A stretch of 49,346 nt of DNA from Deltaproteobacteria bacterium (GCA_036574075.1 JAINCN010000053.1:1-49346); one strand, 5' to 3'; shown: positions 40,722-49,346, counted from the stretch's first letter. Translations and numbers: made by a program. Notes: generated from the sequence alone by a model not told the origin.

Positions 40722-43700
40722 ATGTATAAGAGGCCGCACATCACGGAAGAAAAGGACGCCTGCGCAATCATCGCCTTCGTGGACAAGCGGGGTCGGGCCA
40801 CCCATGCCCTCGTTGCCAAGACCATCGAGGCCCTTCGAAAGATGGGGCACCGCTCCGGGGATATTGACGGAGAGGGCGACGGGTGTGGGATAATGACCGA
40901 CATTCCCCGGGATATCTGGTCTAAACGGCTCGATAGGAGTGGAGTTTCAGGGCATCTGGCAGAGAGCGCCGGGTTCTGTGTCGGACATTTTCTCATCCCA
41001 GCCCGCTTCCGTGACGTGGAATCAGGCATGCTGGACCGGGCGCGCTCCCTTCTGAAGGAGCAAGGGGTGGATATCCTCATGGAGATACAGGGGGCCACCA
41101 GGGACTGGGAACTCGGTCCGCGCGCACGGAGCGATGCACCCCTCTTGTGGCAGGTCGCCGGATTTACTCCGGAGAGGGACCGCAAGAAGGCCGAGGCCCG
41201 GCTCTTTCGCCTCTGCATGAGGATCGAGGCCCAGATCCCGGATCTCCATATCGCCTCTTTCAGCCACGATTCAGTGGTCTATAAGCTCCGGGGCATGCCC
41301 GAACTCCTTCCCAGGGTCTATCCCGAGCTTGCCGACGAAGACATGCGCTCCATCATCGCCCTCGGTCACAGCCGGTACTCGACCAACACCCTTCCAACGG
41401 TGGAGCGGGCCCAGCCGTTTTCCATCCTTGGCCACAACGGCGAGATCAACACCATCGAGAGGCTGAGGAGCACGGGCAGGGCCCTCGGTATCCCTCCCAC
41501 CCCCGATGGGAGCGATTCCCAGGACCTGGACCGGGTCCTGGAAGGTCTCATCCATCTCCATGGGCTCGACCTCCTTGAGGCCATGGAGATGGTCTTTCCG
41601 CCCATATATACCCAGGTGGAGAGTTACAGGGAGGATCTCCGCCGTTTATATGCGTTTTATCGATGGTTCTTTCCGTGTTCCGCCCAAGGGCCGGCGGCGG
41701 TTGTGGCACGGTCGGGGTGGGTCTGCATGGGGAGTGTGGACGCCCTTGGACTCCGGCCCCTCTGGTTCGGAGAGGGCGATTACGATTTTTTCCTGTCCTC
41801 GGAAAAGGGCGTGGTGGATCTCTGGGAGACCATCGACGATCCGAGGCCACTTGCCCCCGGGGAAAAGATCGCCATAGTCACCGGCCCGGGAAGGAGGACC
41901 GAGGTCCTCGATTACTGGGCCATTCAGAAGAGGCTCGTCCTTCTCATGGACGGACGCAAGCACACGCTCTGTGCCCTCGATGGACTCAGGAGCGGTACCC
42001 CAGAGAAGGCAGCCGGAGGTCGCGCATCCCGTTACTGCGCCTTTCTCGGGGAGAAGTGCATGGGGCAGGACACCGGAGACATGGCGTCTCTGCGGATCCT
42101 TTCTGCCTTCGGCTGGCAGAAATACGACCTGGACTGCCTTGCCCGTATGGCACGTGAGGGAAAGGATGTGATCGGATCCATGGGCTATCAGGGACCCCTT
42201 GCCTTCCTGTGCCAGGACGAGGCCTTACCCCCGATCTCGGAGTACTTCAAGGAAAACGTCGCTGTTGTGACCAACCCGGCCATTGACAGAGAACGGGAGG
42301 CGGAGCACTTCAGCACGCGGACGATTTTGGGTGACCGGCCCGACATCTCGGGCGACCGGCATCCGAGGCCCTTGGGAATGGAACTCGACTGTCCGATCCT
42401 CCTTGCCGAATGCTCCCTTGATGACCTCCTTGACGCGGACGCCCTCCGTTCTGTGGCCAAGAGGTGCGGTATCTCCGTGCTCGAGGACGTTCTCGATTTC
42501 TTCACTGCGGAAAGGAAGGACATGTCGAGGGTGAAGGTGCTGGACACCACTTTCTCCCGTCACGAAGGACTCGATGGGCGCATGAAGGCCATACGGGCTG
42601 AGGCGCGAAAGGCGGTGGAAGATGGGGCTGTGATCCTCGTCCTCGACGATCACCTGAGTTTCCGGGACGAAAGGACCGTGATGGATCCGGCCCTTGCCGT
42701 CTCCGTCCTCGTCTCCTCCCTCGAAGAGGAGGGGCTTCGAAGAAGAACGAGCGTCATAGTACGATCCGCCGCGATCCGGAATCTCCATGACGTCATGTTT
42801 CTTTTGGGCCTGGGAGCTGACGCGCTCTGTCCCTATATCTTTGAGCGGATCGCCTGTTCCGCCTCTGGCGAGGGTCTTTCACCTGAAACGGCCCTTGTCC
42901 AGGCCCTAAACGTCCTGAAGATCGGCATGGAAAAGGTCATGTCCACCATGGGGATCCACGAGCTGTGCGGATACGGGCGGATCTTCGCCTCCATCGGACT
43001 GGCCCGGGACTTGGCTGCGATCTTCGGAACGAAAAATTTCTGTGAGGCGGATACGGTAGGGCTCACGCTCAGATCGCTCGAGGAGATGGCATGGGCCCGT
43101 TTCAAAAGGGCTACCGGCCCAGATGACGTGAAGATCTACGCGCCGGCCTCCCGAAACCCCCGGGTGGGCCGGGTGGTACGAAGCGCAGCCATCGGCAAGA
43201 CAGGCCACAAGGCATTCGCCGAAGAACTTGCCAGAATCGAAGAGGATGAGCCCATCGCACTCAGACATCTCCTTTCCTTTCGCTATCTTCCCGATGAGCA
43301 TCGCATCTCCATGCAAGACGTGGACCTCTCGATTGCCGGACACGATCTTCCCATAATCATCTCTGCCATGTCCTTCGGCTCTCAGGGGGAAAATTCCTTT
43401 CGCACATACGCGGAAGCGGCCGTCAAGGCCAACATCGTCTGCATGAACGGAGAGGGGGGCGAGATACCGGACATGCTCGGCAGGTATCGGAGGAACCGTG
43501 GCCAGCAGATCGCCTCCGGTCGATTTGGCGTCTCTATGGAGCTTCTTAATTCAGCTGACTTCCTCGAGATCAAGATCGGCCAGGGGGCCAAACCCGGCGA
43601 GGGGGGGCATCTTCCCGGAATCAAGGTCTCGGATATGGTCGCCCGTGCCCGGCACTGCAAACCCGGCATCACCCTCATCTCTCCCTCGAACCAGCACGAC

Positions 43701-45311
43701 ATCTATTCCATTGAGGATCTCGCACAGATCGTGACCGAGCTCAAGACCGCCAACCCCTATGCCAAGGTCTCGGTGAAGATCCCGGTGACAAGCGGGGTCG
43801 GGACCATCGCCGTCGGCATCGCCAAGGCCGGAGCGGACATAATAAACCTGAGCGGATTCGAGGGCGGGACCGGGGCGGCACGTGAGCACGCCAAGCGATA
43901 TGTGGGCCTTCCCGTGGAGATCGGGGTGAGCGAGGCCCACCGGGCACTCGTAGAATCAGGCCTTAGGGGCGCGGTGGAGATCTGGTGCGACGGGGGCCTG
44001 AGGAGCCCAGCCGATTGCGTCAAGATGATCCTCCTTGGAGCCAACCGAGTGGGCTTCGGTACCGTTGCCCTCATGTCCGTGGGATGCATAAGTTGCGAAA
44101 AGTGTCACCTCGACCGTTGTCCTCGCGGGATCTCGACCCAGCTCCGTACAAAGGAGGAGGCGGCAGCCCGTGGGGTGAAGGGCTTTTCCCCCAGGGTCGT
44201 GGCCGAAGAGGCGGAGAATTTAGCCAGGCTCATCAGGACCATGGGAGATGGGATGAGGGACATCGTGGCGGGCCTTGGGGCGCGGAGTATTCAGGATCTG
44301 GTCGGACGGGTGGATCTCCTCGAACAGTCCCGGTTGCATAAGGTCATTGATCTGTCCGGGATCCTTGCCCAGGCCCTTCCACCCGCCCATCAAGCAGGGC
44401 CTGTTGACCAGGACCGGCCCGGTGTGGTCGTCAGGCGTCCACTCAATTACCTCACTGAACTCGTATCCGGGATCGTGATGGACAGGTTCTCCCATGGAAA
44501 TCTCGCTGTACGTTTCACGGATACGCGGGTCCAGAGTACAGACAGGGCCGTCGGCACGTATCTGGCAGGCGCCATGGTAAGGGCATATGCTGCCGACTCC
44601 GATCACCAGGCGAGTCTCTCGTTCGAGTCTTCCGTGCCTGGAAATGGTCTTTGTGCATTCATGATCCCAAACCTGGATGTCGTTGTGGACGGGGGTTCAC
44701 AGGACGGGGCGGCCAAGGGGGCCATGGGAGGGAGGCTCGCTGTACTGAAGGGGGTAAACTGCCTTGGCAGGAGGGTGGATGGCTCTACGGGCAAGAGCTT
44801 TGCTTACGGGGCCATAGGCGGGACATTCATGATCCAGAACTATGCTGACTCCCGCGCCTGCATACGCATGTCAGGTGCGGACGTGGTCTTTGGCGCCCGG
44901 ATCACGGCTCCCGTACGGGACCATGAGGGGAATATAGCCATCCGTGCCCACTTGAAGGGTTTTGCCTTTGAGTACATGACAGGTGGAAGGGCCGTGGTTC
45001 TCGGAGACCCGGGGCCATGGATCTGCTCCGGCATGACGGGCGGGGTGGTCTATCAGTGTCTGTACCCGGAATTTGACTTCACGCGGGCCGCCCTCGAGCG
45101 GAGGCTGGCCCGGGGCGCCCATGTGGAGATCCATCCCGTGCACGAAAAGGGCCTTGCTGACATCGAGGAACTCCTTTCCGGTTACATCGCCGTGCTTCAG
45201 GAAAGCGGGCAAGGGGAGGAGGCGGAGATGGTCGGGCTCCTCCTCTCAGAGGCCGCCAAAAGGTTCGTTTCCATCGAGCCGATGGCGATCCGGACCGTCT
45301 CGGCCGCATGA
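40722..45311 (+). CDS. gltB: Glutamate synthase large subunit
   Basis: 1529 residues, normal length. N-terminal Ntn glutaminase domain with candidate catalytic Cys 14 (KDACAIIAFVD) and GHSRYSTNTLPTVERAQPF near 210; central domain with TISREREAEHFSTR-like segment (DREREAEHFSTRTILG); FMN domain around 860-1180 with ISAMSFGSQGENSFRTYAEAA, GEGGEIPDM, NLSGFEGGTGAAREH and the 3Fe-4S Cys set in GCISCEKCHLDRCPRG; C-terminal beta-helix GXGXG domain (GGTFMIQNYADSRACIRM). It makes two glutamates from glutamine and 2-oxoglutarate. No small subunit gltD is next to it, so electrons may come from ferredoxin or a distant GltD. AGGAG lies 14 bases before the ATG, an unusually long spacing. Confidence 0.93.
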   Translation: MYKRPHITEEKDACAIIAFVDKRGRATHALVAKTIEALRKMGHRSGDIDGEGDGCGIMTDIPRDIWSKRLDRSGVSGHLAESAGFCVGHFLIPARFRDVESGMLDRARSLLKEQGVDILMEIQGATRDWELGPRARSDAPLLWQVAGFTPERDRKKAEARLFRLCMRIEAQIPDLHIASFSHDSVVYKLRGMPELLPRVYPELADEDMRSIIALGHSRYSTNTLPTVERAQPFSILGHNGEINTIERLRSTGRALGIPPTPDGSDSQDLDRVLEGLIHLHGLDLLEAMEMVFPPIYTQVESYREDLRRLYAFYRWFFPCSAQGPAAVVARSGWVCMGSVDALGLRPLWFGEGDYDFFLSSEKGVVDLWETIDDPRPLAPGEKIAIVTGPGRRTEVLDYWAIQKRLVLLMDGRKHTLCALDGLRSGTPEKAAGGRASRYCAFLGEKCMGQDTGDMASLRILSAFGWQKYDLDCLARMAREGKDVIGSMGYQGPLAFLCQDEALPPISEYFKENVAVVTNPAIDREREAEHFSTRTILGDRPDISGDRHPRPLGMELDCPILLAECSLDDLLDADALRSVAKRCGISVLEDVLDFFTAERKDMSRVKVLDTTFSRHEGLDGRMKAIRAEARKAVEDGAVILVLDDHLSFRDERTVMDPALAVSVLVSSLEEEGLRRRTSVIVRSAAIRNLHDVMFLLGLGADALCPYIFERIACSASGEGLSPETALVQALNVLKIGMEKVMSTMGIHELCGYGRIFASIGLARDLAAIFGTKNFCEADTVGLTLRSLEEMAWARFKRATGPDDVKIYAPASRNPRVGRVVRSAAIGKTGHKAFAEELARIEEDEPIALRHLLSFRYLPDEHRISMQDVDLSIAGHDLPIIISAMSFGSQGENSFRTYAEAAVKANIVCMNGEGGEIPDMLGRYRRNRGQQIASGRFGVSMELLNSADFLEIKIGQGAKPGEGGHLPGIKVSDMVARARHCKPGITLISPSNQHDIYSIEDLAQIVTELKTANPYAKVSVKIPVTSGVGTIAVGIAKAGADIINLSGFEGGTGAAREHAKRYVGLPVEIGVSEAHRALVESGLRGAVEIWCDGGLRSPADCVKMILLGANRVGFGTVALMSVGCISCEKCHLDRCPRGISTQLRTKEEAAARGVKGFSPRVVAEEAENLARLIRTMGDGMRDIVAGLGARSIQDLVGRVDLLEQSRLHKVIDLSGILAQALPPAHQAGPVDQDRPGVVVRRPLNYLTELVSGIVMDRFSHGNLAVRFTDTRVQSTDRAVGTYLAGAMVRAYAADSDHQASLSFESSVPGNGLCAFMIPNLDVVVDGGSQDGAAKGAMGGRLAVLKGVNCLGRRVDGSTGKSFAYGAIGGTFMIQNYADSRACIRMSGADVVFGARITAPVRDHEGNIAIRAHLKGFAFEYMTGGRAVVLGDPGPWICSGMTGGVVYQCLYPEFDFTRAALERRLARGAHVEIHPVHEKGLADIEELLSGYIAVLQESGQGEEAEMVGLLLSEAAKRFVSIEPMAIRTVSAA

Positions 45312-45400
45312 GGCAAGGGGCAGGCTGCGAGTTCACCCCGGGCGTGGCGTCGCTGCCTCTTCCGGCCGAAAAAATGATAGGGGCGCTCGTACAGAATATC

Positions 45401-45570
45401 CTGAATCCGTGAGATATGCACTCAACCCTTTGATTTCACAGCATAAGCCTACGGCCGGGGTATTTGTGGATGGAGGCGCCCATGGACGGGGCTCGAACCG
45501 CAAATCCGCCCCAGAGGGGGCTATTTGCCGCACGAAACAAATACCCTGGCCGTAGGCCCACGGATTCAGG
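45401..45570. repeat. Palindromic intergenic repeat, copy E (170 bp, reversed)
   Basis: Same element in the opposite orientation to copies A, B and F: it begins CCTGAATCCGTGAGATATGC, carries the TTTGATTTCACAGCATA spacer, both inner stems, and ends CACGGATTCAGG. It begins 90 bases after the gltB stop. Confidence 0.92.
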
Positions 45571-45574
45571 TGAA

Positions 45575-45735
45575 AAACCTGATCCCGCTCAAAAAGCCCG
45601 AGATGCAAGGCGCTAAATTTTCCAGGAATGAGGCGGGCGAATCACGATTCGCCCCTACAGCGTCAGCCGCAGTGACTGGAAAATTGAAGCAACGCCGCGA
45701 GAATCGGGTTTTTCAGCGGGATCAAATCTGAAAAA
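45575..45735. repeat. Second type of palindromic element (about 150 bp)
   Basis: GATCCCGCT(C)AAAAA(G)CCCGA at 45581 is inverted at 45704-45723, and AAATTTTCCA at 45615-45624 is inverted as TGGAAAATT near 45677. The centre holds a GGGCGAAT/ATTCGCCC hairpin. It is a MITE- or REP-like unit unrelated in sequence to the 170-bp family, placed directly after copy E. The rest of 45736-46053 is gene-free with nothing recognised. Confidence 0.65.
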
Positions 45736-46053
45736 CCGCCAACCTACCCCTTGCTGAATCAATCATGATCGGAACCCAGGATTTTCGTTTGCCTCTCGAG
45801 GACTGCTGGTCGTGACACCCCCCTGAACTCTGGCATATCGAATGGCAAAGGAGCATTTTCGCGGGCCCACAAGAAAATCACTGCCGTTACTCACCATATT
45901 TTCCCTATAAAATCAAAAAATTACCAAAAGGCGTTTGACTCTTCTATACGGGACTGATATAAGGGAGCCTCAAAAGCTGTATATTGTAGATTAAAGAATG
46001 CCCCAAAAGGGACGGCCCATGCGGCCATCCCTGCCACGTATCGGAGGAAATGC

Positions 46054-46791
46054 ATGTTTCCCATCCAGGACAACATGCCGAGGCGATGTCCTCCTGTCAT
46101 GACCTGGTTCATCATCGGGGTCAATGCGTTCGTATTTTTTCTCGAAAATGGCCTTTCCACTTTCGCCCTCGACTACTTCATCTCCATTTTCGGCGTTGTT
46201 CCCGCCCGATTCACCCAGCCCGGCTGGGCAGAGTTCCATGGTGTCCCATCCATCGGTTACCTTTCCCTCATTACCTGCATGTTTCTCCACGGGGGATGGC
46301 TCCATATCATCCTCAACATGTGGACCCTTTGGATCTTTGGAGACAACGTGGAGGACGTCATGGGGCCCTGGAGGTTTCTTGCCTTCTACATGCTCACAGG
46401 GATTGCGGCAAGCCTCCTGCACTTGTTCGCCAATCCCGACTCGACCATTCCCATCATCGGGGCATCGGGCGCCATAGCAGGCGTCATGGGTGCGTATTAC
46501 ACCCTTTTCCCCGGGGCCCGAATCATCATGATGATCCCCATATTTTTCTTTCCATTCCTGTTCGAGGTCCCGGCGGTCCTGTTCCTCGCCCTCTGGTTCC
46601 TGCTCCAGATGGTGAGCGGCACACTGTCCATCGTGGATCCCCTGCACGCCGGAGGGATCGCATGGTGGGCCCATGTCGGCGGGTTCATTGCCGGGGCCGT
46701 ACTGAACCGGCTCTTCATCCCCGGCGGACGTCAGAGGACCTGTCGGAGGTATGCCGATGAATATCGGCCTTGGGGTATATATATAAAGTAG
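46054..46791 (+). CDS. Rhomboid family intramembrane serine protease
   Basis: 245 residues, six to seven membrane helices. Catalytic Ser in GASGAIAGVMGAY near 147-152 and His in WWAHVGGFIAGAVLN near 209; the oxyanion Asn segment HGGWLHIILNMWTLWIFGDNVED near 79-100 is typical. It cleaves substrates within or next to the membrane; bacterial substrates are mostly unknown. Variant with a long loop before the fifth helix (PGARIIMMIPIFFFPFLFEV), as in many anaerobes. GGAGGAAA precedes the ATG. The Clp-fold protease gene follows after 66 bases. Confidence 0.92.
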   Translation: MFPIQDNMPRRCPPVMTWFIIGVNAFVFFLENGLSTFALDYFISIFGVVPARFTQPGWAEFHGVPSIGYLSLITCMFLHGGWLHIILNMWTLWIFGDNVEDVMGPWRFLAFYMLTGIAASLLHLFANPDSTIPIIGASGAIAGVMGAYYTLFPGARIIMMIPIFFFPFLFEVPAVLFLALWFLLQMVSGTLSIVDPLHAGGIAWWAHVGGFIAGAVLNRLFIPGGRQRTCRRYADEYRPWGIYIK

Positions 46792-46857
46792 GCCAAATCC
46801 GTGAGAGAGGAAAAAAGTGATCCTTATTCACAGCCCGGGTTTGCGAAAGGCATCTCC

Positions 46858-47694
46858 ATGAACGGATTCGATTTTCTCTGGATCTTTTTCATCCTCACCG
46901 CCCTTCAGCCCGTTATCAAAAAGAAGCTCATCGAGGCGGCCCGCCAGCGGAGCATCGCCGCCATCGAGCGCAAGCGGGGGTCCCGGGTCATCATCCTGGT
47001 CCATCGCGAGGAGACCATGAGCATCCTCGGTTTTCCCGTGATGCGCTACATAAACATCGACGACTCAGAGAACGTGATTCGGGCCATCCACCTCACGGAT
47101 CCGGACGTCCCCATAGACATCGTACTCCACACCCCTGGCGGAGTACTCCTTGCGGCCCTTCAGATCGCCCGTGCGGTCAAGAGACACAAGGCCAAGGTGA
47201 CGGCCTTCGTCCCTCACTACGCCATGAGCGGCGGGACGCTCATCGCCCTTGCCGCAGATGAGATCGTCATGGACGAACATGCGGTTTTGGGCCCCTTGGA
47301 CCCGCAGTTGGGGCGATTTCCCGCAGCATCGATCATATCCGCTGTCCGAAGGAAATCCGTGGACCATGTGGACGACGAGACCCTCATAATGGCGGATCAG
47401 GCGGAAAAGGCCCTTTCTCAGATGAAAAACGACGTTTATGACCTGATATCCGACCGCTTTGCGCCCGAAGAGGCGGAAAGGCTCGCGGAGATCCTCACAC
47501 AGGGGACCTGGACCCATGATCACCCTATCTGTCTCAAGGAGGCCCAGCGGCTCGGGATACCTGTCAGAGGCGAGATGCCGAAGGAGATCTACGACCTCAT
47601 GGCCCTCTTTCCCCAACCAGTGAGATACTCCCCTTCGGTGGAATACCTCCCATCGCCCCGACGGCCGGCCGTTCCTCCATCCACCGGAAAATGA
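46858..47694 (+). CDS. Membrane-anchored Clp-fold serine protease (SDH_sah / SppA-like)
   Basis: 278 residues. N-terminal membrane helix (FLWIFFILTALQPVI), then a crotonase/Clp fold: IDIVLHTPGGVLLAALQIARAV near 102, AFVPHYAMSGGTLIALAADEI with the probable nucleophilic Ser near 142, and DEHAVLGPLDPQLG. The NTPGG and YAMSGGT motifs define the SDH/Clp-fold family related to SppA and NfeD-type proteases; the substrate is unknown, perhaps membrane or signal peptides. The ATG at 46858 (AAAGG upstream) was preferred to a GTG at 46801, which has no binding site and lies in a remnant of the repeat end (AAATCCGTGAGAG). Confidence 0.85.
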   Translation: MNGFDFLWIFFILTALQPVIKKKLIEAARQRSIAAIERKRGSRVIILVHREETMSILGFPVMRYINIDDSENVIRAIHLTDPDVPIDIVLHTPGGVLLAALQIARAVKRHKAKVTAFVPHYAMSGGTLIALAADEIVMDEHAVLGPLDPQLGRFPAASIISAVRRKSVDHVDDETLIMADQAEKALSQMKNDVYDLISDRFAPEEAERLAEILTQGTWTHDHPICLKEAQRLGIPVRGEMPKEIYDLMALFPQPVRYSPSVEYLPSPRRPAVPPSTGK

Positions 47695-47700
47695 GGTCTT

Positions 47701-47876
47701 CCTGAATCCGTGAGCCTACGGCCGGGGTATTTGTTTCGAGCGGCAAATAGCCCCCTGTCCATGGGGGCGGATTTGCCGTTCGAGCCCCGTCCATAGGCGC
47801 CTCCATCCACAAATACCCCGGCCGTAGGCTTATTCTGTGAAATCGAAAGGATGAGTGCATATCTTACGGATTCAGG
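47701..47876. repeat. Palindromic intergenic repeat, copy F (176 bp, best preserved)
   Basis: Ends at 47701-47714 and 47863-47876 (one mismatch). Perfect 21-bp inner stem: 47714-47734 with 47809-47829. Inner hairpin 47742-47777 (GGCAAAT/ATTTGCC plus GCCCCC/GGGGGC). It begins 6 bases after the protease stop. A 33-base unpaired spacer separates the inner stem from the right end. Confidence 0.95.
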
Positions 47877-47980
47877 GAAAAACGTAAAACCCCGCCGCCC
47901 CCGCAGGCTAAATGGGCATGCCGTCCCTCTTTTTGAAAGGGCTGTAGACAACGCCGATCGGCCGATATTCGATCTTCGTG

Positions 47981-48586
47981 TCAGAAAACCGAGACATCCC
48001 CTTTCCCCTCCCTCACTATGTTTATTTCATCGTCAATGAGTGAAACCACGCTCGACGGCTCCGCAGGGATGATTCCAGAGTCCACCACGTAGGCGACACG
48101 GTCTCCGAGGGATTCGGCGATCTCCCGGGGATCGGACCATGTCGGGCCGTCTGCGATGCTCGCCGACGCGCTGATGAGGGGATTGCCAAGCCCTTTTACG
48201 ATGGCCATGCAGACGGGATGGTCAGGGATACGGATCCCCACGGTCCGCCTCTTGGTGAGCATCATCTTGGGGACCTCCCGTGAGCCCGGGAGGATGAATG
48301 TATAGGGCCCAGGAAGATGGCGCTTGAGGATACGGTAGGCGAAGTTTGTGACTACGGCGTAGCGGCTGATGTCTGAAAGATCCGCGCAGACGAAGCTCAA
48401 CGGGACGGATTTCGGAATAGCCTTGATCTGGTAAACCTTTTCAATGGCTGACTTAGAGAAGATGTCGCAGCCGATACCGTAACAGGTATCTGTGGGATAT
48501 GCGATGACGGCGCCATCCCTTAGGGCGGCGACGACCTTCTGGACCAGTCGCGGATTCGGTCGTGCGGGGTCGATCTCGATGAGCAC
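47981..48586 (-). CDS. YciO/Sua5/YrdC family protein (threonylcarbamoyl-AMP synthase-like)
   Basis: 201 residues. The YrdC domain is complete: VIAYPTDTCYGIGCDIFS near 27-44, KVYQIKAIPKSVPLSFVCADL, RHLPGPYTFILPGS, RTVGIRIPDHPVCMAIV and NPLISASASIADGP. Members synthesise threonylcarbamoyl-AMP for t6A37 of tRNA. The KAIPKSVPLSF form (instead of KxRP) and the overall shape point to the YciO branch, whose in vivo activity is weaker or different. The ATG at 48586 has AAAAGGGATCC upstream. Monocistronic. Confidence 0.85.
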   Translation of the reverse strand: MLIEIDPARPNPRLVQKVVAALRDGAVIAYPTDTCYGIGCDIFSKSAIEKVYQIKAIPKSVPLSFVCADLSDISRYAVVTNFAYRILKRHLPGPYTFILPGSREVPKMMLTKRRTVGIRIPDHPVCMAIVKGLGNPLISASASIADGPTWSDPREIAESLGDRVAYVVDSGIIPAEPSSVVSLIDDEINIVREGKGDVSVF

Positions 48587-48804
48587 GGATCCCTTTTACC
48601 TCACTTAATTCACGCCACGGAACGCCGTATGTTACTCTCTTCTTTTGCATGCAATCAAGGGAACCTGACATCTAAGTAGTGCGGTTGGGTTTAGGGGGGT
48701 GGGGAACCCGTAAAAGGTGCTTTACAAATTTTAGTTTTACCGTAATTTTTTAACCTCATAATAATTTTTAAATTTTAAAAAACATCCAGCTCTTTTGAAA
48801 AATT

Positions 48805-48830
48805 TGGCTCTTCGTCATTTCGTAGGGATT
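48805..48830. repeat. Probable terminal inverted repeat of an ISL3-type element
   Basis: TTTGGCTCTTCGTCATTTCGTAGGG resembles ISL3-family ends (GGCTCT...CATTTCGTAG), and the transposase stop lies inside it, as is usual. The partner end is outside the window. The AT-rich 48600-48800 next to it holds nothing recognisable. Confidence 0.45.
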
Positions 48831-49346
48831 TTGATCAGTTCCTGGATGGGGGCGGCGAGGAGATAGATGATGCTGATGAAGGTCTCGACATTGCGGTATC
48901 CCCTTGCCTTTGCCTTGGCAGCCTGGAAGATGCCGTTTAAGGCCTCGATGCGTCGGTAAGGGCCTTGAGCTGTTTGGCCGTCAGATCCCTGGACTTGAGA
49001 ACGGCCCACCGGCTGGCCTTGGGCATGGAGACCTTTACCTCCTCGACCGCCTTGGTGAAGAGCTGGAGCACATGGAACCAGTCCACAGTAAGGGTGCTGT
49101 TTACGAAATGCGTCCTGATCCCGGAGATGAAGGCCCCGGACATGTCAGAGACCACCTCGAGGATATTTTCTGCCTTGCCCCCATGCCCTGAAAGAAACTT
49201 TTTGAAGGCTCGAGGGTGCCCTTGCCTGGGGTTGCGAAGACCACCGGCCTTTCCTTCTTGTCCAGATCGATGAACACGGTGACATACCGATGACCCCGTC
49301 TCGCGCTGGTCTCATCCATGCCAAAGGCCTTGAGCCCCCCAAGGTC
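48815..49346 (-). pseudogene. ISL3 family transposase, frameshifted and internally deleted (5' end outside window)
   Basis: Three blocks of one DDE transposase appear in different frames: AFGMDETSARRGHRYVTVF with catalytic Asp (from the right edge to about 49209), then NILEVVSDMSGAFISGIRTH and STLTVDWFHVLQLFTKAVEE with the second Asp (about 49208-48955), then RIEALNGIFQAAKAKARGYR to the stop at 48815. The first shift is a one-base loss near 49209. At about 48955-48962 roughly a hundred residues are missing between LTAKQLKALT and the RIEALNG block. The element is dead. Confidence 0.85.

Overview
The window looks like a chromosomal segment of a GC-rich, Gram-negative, probably anaerobic bacterium of the Desulfobacterota (deltaproteobacterial) type. 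This rests on gene content only: an LL-diaminopimelate aminotransferase (dapL) lysine route, a CbiG-containing anaerobic corrin-ring pathway, an NtrC-type sigma-54 activator with its kinase, SecB, MltD, lipoproteins with lipoboxes, and a BCAM0308-type zinc-ribbon protein. No rRNA, tRNA or CRISPR array was recognised.

Layout. 1-4741 (minus): the 5' two thirds of a cellulose-synthase-type glycosyltransferase, a stand-alone parvulin PpiC and amylomaltase MalQ. 4871-4950: a short structured tail that resembles the 3' end of a group II intron. 4941-19499 (minus): a defence island transcribed as one tightly packed unit: radC, a UvrD-like helicase fused to an Fe-S PD-(D/E)XK nuclease, a type III-like Mod/Res restriction pair (mod is frameshifted), a DUF4338 protein (DruA), NurA, HerA and an N-terminally truncated DUF499 protein. 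A decayed ATPase tail marks the upstream edge. 19840-25000: SecB, a two-component pair, and three small exported proteins that may be its periplasmic partners. 25060-26903: an ISNCY-type transposase remnant, then an AT-richer TauE/SafE permease with a small membrane partner.

27408-35797 (minus) is a long biosynthetic operon: dapA, dapB, a fumarylacetoacetase-family gene, dapL, folK, a small metal-ribbon membrane protein, cobL, cbiF, cbiG and cobJ. From dapL onward every junction overlaps, so lysine, folate and B12 genes are translationally coupled. 35969-39808 (minus): an HDOD protein with a CheD-like partner lacking the catalytic Cys, a lipoprotein, and a LysM lytic transglycosylase. 40039-47694 (plus): BCAM0308-type protein, large glutamate synthase subunit without an adjacent small subunit, rhomboid protease and a Clp-fold membrane protease. 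47981 to the end (minus): YciO/Sua5-type protein and a decayed ISL3 transposase at the window edge.

Two things stand out. The first is the defence island, whose combination (restriction Mod/Res + DruA + NurA/HerA + DUF499 + helicase-nuclease + RadC) does not match a defence system I can name. The second is a dispersed family of about 170-bp, deeply palindromic intergenic repeats bounded by CCTGAATCCGTGAG inverted ends. It has at least four large copies plus shorter and degenerate ones, often placed just after stop codons and in two cases supplying the stop codon.
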